A stretch of 14,090 nt of DNA, from assembly GCA_023131215.1 (NCBI GenBank), contig JAGLZV010000002.1:1-14090 (forward strand), given 5' to 3'. Made by a program: the position numbers and the translations under genes. The notes under the pieces are model-generated. The model was given only the letters and a program-made list of their open reading frames with translations, was not told the origin of the DNA and ran no database searches. This document shows, in pieces, positions 8,195 to 14,090 of this stretch; position 1 is the stretch's first letter; the number at the start of each line of letters is the position of its first letter. This DNA comes from Candidatus Methanophagales archaeon (GTDB lineage Archaea; Halobacteriota; Syntropharchaeia; Alkanophagales; Methanospirareceae).

Positions 8195-8395
8195 CTATAT
8201 TCCTGCTTGCCTACAGATTACCCTCAATGTGGAACCTTTTATTCTCTCATGCTTTGGCATAGTTAAAGGTGTCTTGGTGCCATCCGGGTTCTCTCTGACC
8301 ATTGAGATGTGTTTCCCCACTCTAACAATTTTGAATCCGAGAGTTTCAAGTGCTTTTATGACTTTTCGCTTTGGAGCATCTCTCGGGAATTTCGT
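8195..8395 (-). CDS. hicA: HicA-like mRNA interferase, no canonical start codon
   Basis: A short frame read on the minus strand directly after the hicB stop encodes 66 residues beginning TKFPRDAPKRKVIKALETLG and ending RVICRQAGI. This is the HicA fold: a helix ending LxxLGF, a strand with the catalytic His in GKHISMV, and the C-terminal LRxIxRQAGI helix. HicA cleaves mRNA and is neutralised by HicB. Length and content match the full family, but the frame has no ATG, GTG or TTG at its head. The first codon after the TAA of hicB is ACG, and the first usable in-frame start is a GTG at 8320, which would remove the first helix. It is therefore either started from a rare codon, made by read-through of the hicB stop, or a recently inactivated toxin. 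Confidence 0.7.
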   Translation of the reverse strand, partial: TKFPRDAPKRKVIKALETLGFKIVRVGKHISMVRENPDGTKTPLTMPKHERIKGSTLRVICRQAGI

Positions 8396-8608
8396 TTACA
8401 CTGCCACCCCTGCGATGAAAGTTTCCATAATTTCTTCTGTTTCGACGATTTCTTCTCTAAAGGTCTCCATGTGGAATTTGATGGCAGATTTTACATCTTC
8501 TAACGCATCCTCGTATGTATCTCCCTCGCCAACTACCACACCCTTCAATCCCAAAGGATAGGCTACGTATCCCTCGGGGTGCTTCTCAACTATTATCTTT
8601 AGTTGCAT
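8396..8608 (-). CDS. hicB: HicB-like antitoxin
   Basis: Small protein of 70 residues with the HicB partial RNase-H-like fold: strand MQLKIIVEK, then EGYVAYPLGLKGVVVGEGDTYEDALEDVKSAI at about 12-43, then an amphipathic helix. The YVAYP...GEGDTYEDAL pattern is diagnostic. It lacks the C-terminal DNA-binding domain of longer HicB proteins, so any autoregulation would need another contact or HicA. A Shine-Dalgarno AGGTGA lies seven bases before the ATG. It is followed without a gap by the HicA coding frame, which confirms the family. The antitoxin-first order is less common than hicA-hicB. Confidence 0.9.
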   Translation of the reverse strand: MQLKIIVEKHPEGYVAYPLGLKGVVVGEGDTYEDALEDVKSAIKFHMETFREEIVETEEIMETFIAGVAV

Positions 8609-8615
8609 CAGTCTT

Positions 8616-8653
8616 TCACCTCACTCTTTAATTAAACTTGCAGGCTTTATAAA
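8616..8653 (-). promoter_or_regulatory. hicB promoter and Shine-Dalgarno
   Basis: TTTATAAA at 8646-8653 is a good archaeal TATA box. A start about 26 bases downstream (near 8623) would give a leader of about 15 nt that just contains the Shine-Dalgarno AGGTGA (8616-8621), seven bases from the ATG. The spacing is self-consistent. Confidence 0.6.
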
Positions 8654-8671
8654 GGTATATCGCCTCAACCC

Positions 8672-8695
8672 AATTACCCCCAAATGTGGTGGTAA
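8672..8695. promoter_or_regulatory. Candidate operator palindrome upstream of hicBA
   Basis: ATTACCCCCA (8672-8681) and TGGTGGTAAT (8686-8695) form 10-bp arms matching at 9 of 10 positions around a 4-bp spacer. The palindrome lies about 20 bp upstream of the TATA box. A further GGTAATT at 8706-8712 repeats the half-site. TA operons are often autoregulated at such palindromes, but the binding protein is unknown. Confidence 0.45.
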
Positions 8696-8791
8696 TCCAT
8701 AAATATGGTAATTAAAAATACCTTTTAAGAACCTTGTTTATTGCCTTTTCCATGTTTTCTTTCACTTTAATTGATTTTGTCTTTTCATATT

Positions 8792-8805
8792 AAAAACTTG
8801 TTTTT
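8792..8805 (-). terminator. Possible terminator of hyuA
   Basis: A perfect 14-bp palindrome (AAAAAC, two bases, GTTTTT) lies 22 bases after the hyuA stop and gives a U-rich end on the minus strand. The stem is nearly all A-T, so it is weak; U-rich tracts alone can terminate archaeal transcription. Confidence 0.3.
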
Positions 8806-8827
8806 CTGCAACGCCTGATATGCTCTG

Positions 8828-10801
8828 TTAAACTATGTGCATAACAATATCTCCATACTCATCCACCGAAAAACTTATACCCGGAGGCACAACAGCGGTA
8901 GAGTCCTTCGCTTCGATAATCGCCGCACCCTCGTGCTCGAAATAAGCAGGCAAATCCTCTCTCCGGAAAACTGGTGTTTTCTCTCTCCCTTCTTCAAACA
9001 ACACCTCTCTATGTTCAACAGGCTTTCCTTTCGCTTCAATCTCCGCTTTCGGAGGTTCAGGTTTCACTCTGGAAGCAATCGCTCGCAATCGAATATTAAC
9101 AATTTCCATGTCCTCAGAAGACATAGAATACCCATAAAGTCGGCGATGGCTCTCATGAAAACTCTCTCGTGCATCTTCCAATGTCTTGAAGTCCACATTT
9201 ATTTCATAACTCTGCCCCACATATCTCATATCCAGAGAGGGAACCAGCATTGCTCCCGCGAAGTCAATATCCTGTTCTGCAAGCTCTCTTTCCGCTTCAG
9301 CCGCAAAATCTTCTATCGTTTCTTTTACAAACTCTTCCGCTTCTACCTCTCCCCCTTTCACTTTCAAAATTTTAGTCCTGCTATAATCCAATTGCACATC
9401 AGATACCATGATACCATAAGCAGAGAATACACCGGGTGTATACGGAACTATCACCTTCGGAATGCTCAGCTCCTGTGCCAATGCTGCCGCATGCACTGGA
9501 CCCGCACCACCAAAAGCAATTAAAGAAAAATCCCGGGTGTCAAGTCCCTTCTCCACAGAAACCACCCTGATGGCTTTGTTCATGTTTGAGTTCACTACTC
9601 TCCAAACACCTAAAATCGTATCTTCATAAGACATCCCTATTTCATTCGCAAATTCTTCTACACCTCTTTTCGCCTTTTCTGCATCTAAAACCATTTCACC
9701 ACCTAAAAAGTAGTTCGGGTTGATGAACCCGCATAATAAATCGCAGTCGGTCACGGTGACGTCCTTTCCACCGAGCCCATAACAGATAGGCCCCGGGAAA
9801 GCACCTGCACTTTCGGGTCCAACTCTTAAAGCACCACCCTCATCTAACCATGCTATGCTTCCGCCACCTGCACCAACAGTTACGATGTCCACCACAGGCA
9901 TTTTTATCGGCAATCCATCTATACTACCCTCAGAAGTCCAGGACAAATTCCTGTTGACCACGGTAGAGACATCAGCACTTGTTCCTCCCATGTCAAAAGT
10001 TATCAAATTGTGTATTCCGATGAGTTCGCTCAGGAACTTTGAGGCTGCCACACCACCAGCAGGACCTGATAGGAGCATGTTTACCGGCTTTTTCTTCATA
10101 ACCCCTGCTTTAACTACTCCTCCGCTGGATTGCATCACAAAAAATTGCTCCGTTCCTTTCTTCGCCAAAATAGCCTCCATATTGGTTATGTAACCCTCCA
10201 CTACTCTCTTCAAATATGCATCTAAAACAGTCGTGGACATCCTCTCGTATTCCCTGAATTCCGGTAGGACTTCTGAAGAGCAAGAAACAGATAATCCATT
10301 TTTTAAGAGCATATCTCTTACAATCTTTTCGTTCTCGGGGTTCAGGAAGGAGAATAAAAAGCAGATAGCTGCTGAATTAATGCCCATGGATTTTATCCTC
10401 TCCACAACTGGTTGAATTTCTTCTTTTGTTGGTGACTTGATTATCTCACCTTTTGAGGATATACGCTCGGAAATTTCAAAATAATTGTCAACCAGCGGCT
10501 TTGGTCTCGTGGAATCGAGCTTATAAAGATGTGAGCGTTTTTGTCTTCCAATTTTAAGGATGTCAGCAAAGCCTTTTGTTGTTATCAGCCCGATTCTCGC
10601 TCCTTTTCTCTCCAAAACCGCATTTGTCGCAAGAGTAGTGCCATGAGAGAAGAAAGTAGCAGTAGAGACCCTCTCCAAACCTTTCTCAATAGCGAGCTCT
10701 GGCTTTTGCGGCGTGGAAGGCACCTTGAATGTCTTTATTTTCTCCCCATCAAACATCACAAAGTCTGTGAATGTGCCACCAATATCAGTGCTGATGTGCA
10801 T
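8828..10801 (-). CDS. hyuA: HyuA-type hydantoinase/5-oxoprolinase ATP-binding subunit
   Basis: ATP-dependent amidohydrolase subunit of the HyuA/oxoprolinase/acetone-carboxylase-beta family, 657 residues and full length. ASKHA nucleotide-binding motifs are intact: DIGGTFTD at 6-13, SGPAGG at 245-250, and DMGGTSADVS at 270-279. The family signature GAGGGSIAWLD...GPESAGAFPGPICYGLGG spans about 310-345, and FGGAGPVHA lies at 430-438. The family activates cyclic amide or ketone substrates by phosphorylation, usually with a HyuB partner. No hyuB adjoins here: the divergent neighbour is a radical SAM gene, and the downstream neighbours are hicBA. The substrate cannot be read from sequence; 5-oxoproline or a hydantoin-like ring is a guess. 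The ATG at 10801 is set by the invariant N-terminus MHISTDIGGTFTD. No Shine-Dalgarno is seen, suggesting a short-leader message. Confidence 0.93.
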   Translation of the reverse strand: MHISTDIGGTFTDFVMFDGEKIKTFKVPSTPQKPELAIEKGLERVSTATFFSHGTTLATNAVLERKGARIGLITTKGFADILKIGRQKRSHLYKLDSTRPKPLVDNYFEISERISSKGEIIKSPTKEEIQPVVERIKSMGINSAAICFLFSFLNPENEKIVRDMLLKNGLSVSCSSEVLPEFREYERMSTTVLDAYLKRVVEGYITNMEAILAKKGTEQFFVMQSSGGVVKAGVMKKKPVNMLLSGPAGGVAASKFLSELIGIHNLITFDMGGTSADVSTVVNRNLSWTSEGSIDGLPIKMPVVDIVTVGAGGGSIAWLDEGGALRVGPESAGAFPGPICYGLGGKDVTVTDCDLLCGFINPNYFLGGEMVLDAEKAKRGVEEFANEIGMSYEDTILGVWRVVNSNMNKAIRVVSVEKGLDTRDFSLIAFGGAGPVHAAALAQELSIPKVIVPYTPGVFSAYGIMVSDVQLDYSRTKILKVKGGEVEAEEFVKETIEDFAAEAERELAEQDIDFAGAMLVPSLDMRYVGQSYEINVDFKTLEDARESFHESHRRLYGYSMSSEDMEIVNIRLRAIASRVKPEPPKAEIEAKGKPVEHREVLFEEGREKTPVFRREDLPAYFEHEGAAIIEAKDSTAVVPPGISFSVDEYGDIVMHIV

Positions 10802-10855
10802 CTTTTGTCTATGATTATTTTTATACCCTTAAGATTAAATATTATATTGTCAAAA
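10802..10855. promoter_or_regulatory. Divergent promoter region of hyuA and the radical SAM gene
   Basis: This 54-bp AT-rich spacer holds TTTTTATA at 10818-10825, which would place a plus-strand start near 10848, eight bases before the radical SAM ATG. ATATTTAA (minus strand, 10835-10842) would place a minus-strand start near 10812, about 11 bases before hyuA. Neither gene has a Shine-Dalgarno. The boxes are interleaved, so the two genes may compete for transcription factors. Confidence 0.5.
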
Positions 10856-11827
10856 ATGGGCAAAAGAGGCATTCAATATTTCACACTTTCGGAAATAGAA
10901 CCTCGCATCTGGTTCATGCTCACTGGCTGTGACTTCCGCTGTAAAGGATGTTTCAGACCCGCGCGTGATGGCGGGGGAACTTTGCTCAGTTCTGAAGAGA
11001 CACTGAAGCGTGCAGAACAGGCATGCCTCAAACAATATGGGAAGCTTCCCACCAAAGCGATGATTACCGGTGGAGAACCTACACTCGACAAGGAATATCT
11101 CCTGGCACTCGTTAAAGGATTAAAAGAAAAAGGATTTGAAGAAATTGTTTTGATGTCCAATGGTTATGAAATAGGGAGGGAAGAAAATGGGAACTATGCT
11201 TCTGATTTAGTAGATTCGGGTTTAACCGAGGCACATATAGACATAAAGGCTTTCTCTGAAGATATTCATAAATGGTACACCGGGAAGTCCAATAAACCTG
11301 TATTAAATGCCGTGAGAATGTTAAACGACACTGGGATAGAATTGCTTATTCAGACGGTTTACATGCCGGGTATTGTGGACGAGAAGGAAATAGAGCAAAT
11401 CGCAATTTTTCTTTCCTCGTTAAATCACAACATAAAATACCGGATAAACCCGTTTGCACCAACCTTTGCGTTTGAAGAGGTTACGAGGCGCCCTACCATA
11501 GAAGAAATGAAACTCGCCTACGAAGTCGCCTCCAAGCACCTTCCCAATTCCATCATAAGCAGGAGTTGTTATCGTGAATATCCCACACCACCTGCACAAG
11601 AAACATGGATAACCGTTTACCCTGACCTCACCTTCAAGAGAAGAACCATAAAAGACCAGGAAGAAGATAGAATCTCATGGCTTTCTCATTTAAAATCAAA
11701 ACCAAGAGGGGAGATACTTCGTAAGCTGGAACTTAACCGTGATGACTTTGAATACCGCCAGGAACTGGAACAAGCGATAAGAAGCTTTTCTCCCTCTCCT
11801 ACAAATCCAAACAGCAATAAAAAATAA
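10856..11827 (+). CDS. Radical SAM protein, PflA-like, function unknown
   Basis: Radical S-adenosylmethionine enzyme of 323 residues. The [4Fe-4S] motif CxxxCxxC is Cys25-Asp-Phe-Arg-Cys29-Lys-Gly-Cys32, inside TGCDFRCKGCF. A SAM-binding GGEP motif lies at 72-75, followed by LMSNGYE and HIDIKAF strands expected for the TIM barrel. The arrangement resembles activating enzymes such as PflA/NrdG, but the C-terminus has no SPASM-type cysteine cluster and the substrate cannot be named. I chose the ATG at 10856. The frame is open further upstream, but that part lies antisense inside hyuA, and the sequence MGKRGIQYFTLSEIEPRIW places the cluster motif at a normal distance. The gene is divergent from hyuA and lies 39 bases before trmJ in the same direction. 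Confidence 0.85.
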   Translation: MGKRGIQYFTLSEIEPRIWFMLTGCDFRCKGCFRPARDGGGTLLSSEETLKRAEQACLKQYGKLPTKAMITGGEPTLDKEYLLALVKGLKEKGFEEIVLMSNGYEIGREENGNYASDLVDSGLTEAHIDIKAFSEDIHKWYTGKSNKPVLNAVRMLNDTGIELLIQTVYMPGIVDEKEIEQIAIFLSSLNHNIKYRINPFAPTFAFEEVTRRPTIEEMKLAYEVASKHLPNSIISRSCYREYPTPPAQETWITVYPDLTFKRRTIKDQEEDRISWLSHLKSKPRGEILRKLELNRDDFEYRQELEQAIRSFSPSPTNPNSNKK

Positions 11828-11830
11828 TAA

Positions 11831-11866
11831 TTTCTTTGGTAAAGCTTTCTTTTTAAAGAAAGGTTT
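11831..11866 (+). repeat. Hairpin repeat, copy A, abutting the trmJ start codon
   Basis: AAAGCTTTCTTT (11841-11852), a two-base loop and AAAGAAAGGTTT (11855-11866) form a 12-position stem with one G-G mismatch. The stem ends directly against the trmJ ATG and contains its only purine-rich SD candidate, AAAGG. A related copy lies at 12699-12736 before thiL, with the same flank (CTTTGGT) and the same mismatch position. It could be an intergenic short palindromic repeat, a terminator for the radical SAM gene, or a structure limiting trmJ translation. Confidence 0.65.
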
Positions 11867-12661
11867 ATGGAAATAAGAACAATCCTTGTGGAACCAAAGC
11901 TCGAAGAGAATATAGGAGCAGTCGCAAGGGTGATAAAAAACTTTGGCTTCTCAGACCTTTATTTAGTAAATCCACCTAATATAGGAAAAAAAGCAATGTC
12001 TGTTGCTTCTCACGCTTACGATGTGCTAAGAGAATGCGAAATTGTAGGTTCGATAGAAGAAGCGATTGAGAACTCTGTTATTGTTGCTGGCACTACTTCC
12101 AAGCACGGCATTTCGCTCAACAAACATCTCAGAATGCCTTTTTTCTCACCACAGCAATTAAAAGAGAAGGTTGAAGGAATCGAAAGGGGCGAAAATGGAG
12201 TCTTGTCCATTTTGTTCGGCAGAGAGGATACAGGACTAAAGCGCGAAGAGCTTATGCTTTGCGACGTGGTTGTATGCATTCCTACGAGTTCCAGCTATCC
12301 GGTGATGAACCTCTCACATGCAGTTGCAGTGGTTCTGTATGAATTGAGCGAAGTGGATGGTGAAATGGCTTCCGCTTCTGGAACGATAAGATTAGCAAGC
12401 ATAGAGGCTAAAGAGCGTTTGTTCATGCACATGAAAACGTTTTTGGATGAAATTGGTTACAAGGAGCACAAAAAGGATAAGACCGTGCTCATGCTCAGAA
12501 GAATTCTCGGTAGAGCGGAGCTTACCGTGAGAGAGGTGCAAACGCTGAGAGGAATATTGAGGAAGGCGGAATGGAAGATTGGAGATGTTAGGAGTCAAGA
12601 GATAATAGAAGAATTGGGTAAGGTAGAAAAAGATGAACAAAAATGTTTATTTGATAAGTAA
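11867..12661 (+). CDS. trmJ: tRNA (cytidine/uridine-2'-O-)-methyltransferase, TrmJ-like SPOUT
   Basis: SPOUT-class methyltransferase of 264 residues that would 2'-O-methylate the nucleoside at position 32 of tRNA anticodon loops, as known TrmJ enzymes do; the archaeal form prefers cytidine. Trefoil-knot motifs are clear: motif 1 EENIGAVARVIKNFGFSDLY with Arg21, motif 2 ILFGREDTGL at about 115-124, and motif 3 YPVMNLSHAVAVVLYEL at 144-160. The lysine- and arginine-rich C-terminal helices match the TrmJ extension rather than the shorter TrmL. The exact tRNA target is family inference. The ATG starts the canonical RTILVEP strand. It lies between the radical SAM gene and thiL and is probably co-transcribed with one or both. 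Confidence 0.88.
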   Translation: MEIRTILVEPKLEENIGAVARVIKNFGFSDLYLVNPPNIGKKAMSVASHAYDVLRECEIVGSIEEAIENSVIVAGTTSKHGISLNKHLRMPFFSPQQLKEKVEGIERGENGVLSILFGREDTGLKREELMLCDVVVCIPTSSSYPVMNLSHAVAVVLYELSEVDGEMASASGTIRLASIEAKERLFMHMKTFLDEIGYKEHKKDKTVLMLRRILGRAELTVREVQTLRGILRKAEWKIGDVRSQEIIEELGKVEKDEQKCLFDK

Positions 12662-12698
12662 AAAGAGAGAAAGAGAAGGTGAAGATGAAAATAAGGAG

Positions 12699-12736
12699 TT
12701 CTTTTGGTAAAGCTTTTCTTTCTAAGAAAAGGTTTT
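12699..12736 (+). repeat. Hairpin repeat, copy B, upstream of thiL
   Basis: AAAGCTTTTCTT (12709-12720), loop TCT and AAGAAAAGGTTT (12724-12735) form a 12-position stem with one G-G mismatch at the same place as copy A (11841-11866). The internal C and its partner G have both shifted by one base relative to copy A, so pairing is kept while the sequence changes. It lies 31 bases before the thiL start and does not cover its Shine-Dalgarno. Confidence 0.65.
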
Positions 12737-12753
12737 TAGTCAAGGTTTTTACC

Positions 12754-12759
12754 GGAGGT
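12754..12759 (+). promoter_or_regulatory. Shine-Dalgarno deciding the thiL TTG start
   Basis: GGAGGT lies seven bases before the TTG at 12767, ideal spacing. No ATG is near and the conserved N-terminus begins here, so TTG is the likely start. Confidence 0.8.
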
Positions 12760-12766
12760 AAAAAAG

Positions 12767-13810
12767 TTGATAGAACAACTTGGCGAAATAGGATTGATTG
12801 AAAGAATAAGTAAAAAGTTTCTCGTGGACAAACAAATCGTAACGATAGGCGCAGGAGAAGACGATTGTGCTATTATAGATATAGATAAAGCAAAAGGCGG
12901 ACATAAATATCTCGTAGTAACCACAGATACGGTGCAAGAATCAACGCATTTCCCGGCGGGCATTTCTCCTTTCCAAATAGGCTGGACTGCCGTTGCAGTA
13001 AACTTAAGCGATATCGCCGCGATGGGAGCATGCCCTTTTGCTTTTACCATTGCGATGAGCATCCCTGCACACACCGAGACCGCATTTGTGGATGAATTAG
13101 TGGAAGGAATAGAAAAATGTGCCTCTGTTTATAATACAGCAGTAGTTGGCGGTGACATAACAAGGAGTAAAGAGCTTAGCTTAACCGGGACTTGTTTCGG
13201 TTTTGCTGACAACCCCGTAAGGAGAACGGGAGCCGGAGTTGGTGACCTGGTATGCGTGACAGGCTCGCTTGGTAATGCCGCACTTGGCATGAAAATAATA
13301 AAAAATAAAAATGAAGTGGAAGTAAAAGCGACGAAAAGTGTTGAAGAAGCGGCGAAAAAAGCATTGTTTCAACCCGTGCCAAGAATACAAGAAGGCATTA
13401 TTCTCGCAGACTCTGGATCGGTAACCTCGATGATTGACATAAGTGATGGTCTCGCGCTTTCTTTAGCAGAACTCAGAAAAAGTAGCAATGTGGGATTTGA
13501 GATAGACGAGGATAAAGTGTCGGTATTTAACGATGAGATAAGAAGTGCCTGGGAATGGGATTTGGATTTATCAATGCTTGGCTTTAAGCCCCGAGAGCTT
13601 GCGTTTTATTACGGGGGTGACTACGAATTGTTGTTCACAATGGATATGACGGGGGTTAGAAAAGACGAAGAATTGTTGAAAAGGATAAAAGGAAAAGTAA
13701 AAATGAGCATTATAGGCAAAGTAGTGCCACCCGAAGAAGGAATTTATTTTAAAACGGGGGAAGGGAAAGAGAAGGAAATGATGGAAATAAAAGGGTATCA
13801 GCACTTTTAA
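12767..13810 (+). CDS. thiL: Thiamine-monophosphate kinase
   Basis: Phosphorylates thiamine monophosphate to thiamine diphosphate with ATP, the last step of cofactor synthesis, in the cytosol. It has 347 residues, close to family length, with PurM-like N- and C-terminal halves. Motifs in order: GAGEDDCA at 28-35, TTDTV at 52-56, NLSDIAAMGA at 79-88, VGGDITRS at 127-134, DISDGL at 224-229 and GGDYELLF at 283-290. The aspartates bind Mg-ATP and thiamine phosphate in known ThiL structures. Translation starts at TTG behind a strong GGAGGT. The N-terminal IEQLGEIGLIERI is the usual ThiL opening. It follows trmJ after 105 purine-rich bases and precedes a four-helix-bundle gene by three bases. No TPP riboswitch is visible upstream. 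Confidence 0.95.
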   Translation: MIEQLGEIGLIERISKKFLVDKQIVTIGAGEDDCAIIDIDKAKGGHKYLVVTTDTVQESTHFPAGISPFQIGWTAVAVNLSDIAAMGACPFAFTIAMSIPAHTETAFVDELVEGIEKCASVYNTAVVGGDITRSKELSLTGTCFGFADNPVRRTGAGVGDLVCVTGSLGNAALGMKIIKNKNEVEVKATKSVEEAAKKALFQPVPRIQEGIILADSGSVTSMIDISDGLALSLAELRKSSNVGFEIDEDKVSVFNDEIRSAWEWDLDLSMLGFKPRELAFYYGGDYELLFTMDMTGVRKDEELLKRIKGKVKMSIIGKVVPPEEGIYFKTGEGKEKEMMEIKGYQHF

Positions 13811-13813
13811 TAA

Positions 13814-14089
13814 ATGCAAAATGAAAGAAAAGATTTATCAGAGCGCTTATTAGATTTTGCGGCAGGCATCCTTAGATTGGTTGTCGGACTTAATAAAACT
13901 GCGGTAGGACGGCACATTGGGAACCAACTAATGCGGTCTGCTACATCTTCAGGAGCGGATTATGAAGAGGCTTGCGGCGCTGAAAGCAAAGCGGATTTCA
14001 TTCATAAAATGCAACTGATCTTGAAGGAATTACGTGAGTCCTTATATTGGTTGAAACTGGTGAAGAAATCTAGTGTCTCAACAAATTAG
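13814..14089 (+). CDS. Four-helix-bundle (S23-type) protein, short C-terminus
   Basis: Small helical protein of the four-helix-bundle family once annotated as S23 ribosomal protein (TIGR02436-like). Family hallmarks are the first helix LSERLLDFAAGILRLV, then GRHIGNQLMRSATSSGADYEEA at about 32-53, and FIHKMQLILKELRESLYWLKLV at about 62-83. Members are usually 115-125 residues; here the frame ends at 91, just after KLVKKSS, so the last helix is missing. Truncation or frameshift near the right edge is likely, but the window ends one base later. Many such genes lie in rRNA intervening sequences, yet this one sits three bases after thiL. Its role is unknown. Confidence 0.75.
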   Translation: MQNERKDLSERLLDFAAGILRLVVGLNKTAVGRHIGNQLMRSATSSGADYEEACGAESKADFIHKMQLILKELRESLYWLKLVKKSSVSTN

Positions 14090-14090
14090 T

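Noticed and set aside
8229..8561. A 110-codon open frame on the plus strand
   Set aside because: It overlaps hicB and hicA in antisense; those two have clear family signatures, this does not.
8837..9523. A 228-codon open frame on the plus strand
   Set aside because: It is antisense to the C-terminal part of hyuA, and its composition (His-, Arg-, Phe-rich) is typical of an antisense shadow.
10541..10855. N-terminal extension of the radical SAM protein by 105 codons
   Set aside because: The extension lies antisense within the conserved start of hyuA and would place the Fe-S motif abnormally far from the N-terminus. The ATG at 10856 is preferred.
12662..12766. Possible TPP riboswitch ahead of thiL
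   Set aside because: The leader is only about 105 bases, purine-rich, and lacks recognisable THI-box sequence such as CTGAGA.
1..14090. CRISPR array, tRNA or rRNA
   Set aside because: No regularly spaced identical repeats with unique spacers, no tRNA T-loop/anticodon pattern and no rRNA-like sequence noticed by eye on either strand.

Overview
This window looks archaeal, probably from an anaerobic euryarchaeote. I would guess a methanogen or ANME-like lineage, but the sequence does not settle it. The evidence is archaeal-style TATA boxes close to start codons, near-leaderless divergent genes, an archaeal-type TrmJ and ThiL, and a stand-alone HyuA beside a radical SAM enzyme. No rRNA, tRNA or CRISPR array was seen.

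Layout. (1) 1-1172: an IS4-superfamily (IS1634-like) transposase on the + strand, open at the left edge. It abuts and truncates the 3' half of hsdR. (2) 1167-6427, minus strand: a compact type I restriction-modification operon transcribed hsdM -> mntA -> hepT -> hsdS -> hsdR(truncated). An MNT/HEPN (MntA/HepT) toxin-antitoxin pair sits between hsdM and hsdS, and neighbouring genes overlap by 4-11 bp or lie a few bases apart. The loss of most of the HsdR helicase suggests that restriction is dead, while HsdM/HsdS methylation and the TA pair remain intact. (3) 6428-6647: an intergenic spacer carrying a large imperfect inverted repeat built of 10-bp units. (4) 6648-8608, minus strand: a helical-repeat (TPR-like) protein, then a HicB/HicA pair. 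HicA follows HicB in the same frame after a single TAA and has no canonical start codon. A palindrome and a TATA box precede hicB. (5) 8828-10801, minus strand: a full-length HyuA-type hydantoinase/oxoprolinase subunit without HyuB next to it. (6) 10802-10855: a short divergent promoter region. (7) 10856-14090, plus strand: a radical SAM protein, a TrmJ-like tRNA 2'-O-methyltransferase, thiamine-monophosphate kinase (ThiL, TTG start with a strong Shine-Dalgarno) and a shortened four-helix-bundle (S23-type) protein.

The left two thirds is an accessory defence/TA island. The right third is mostly housekeeping metabolism and tRNA modification. The most interesting items are the TA pair embedded in the RM operon, the start-less hicA in frame behind hicB, and two related 12-bp-stem hairpins placed before trmJ and before thiL, whose stems differ but keep pairing.
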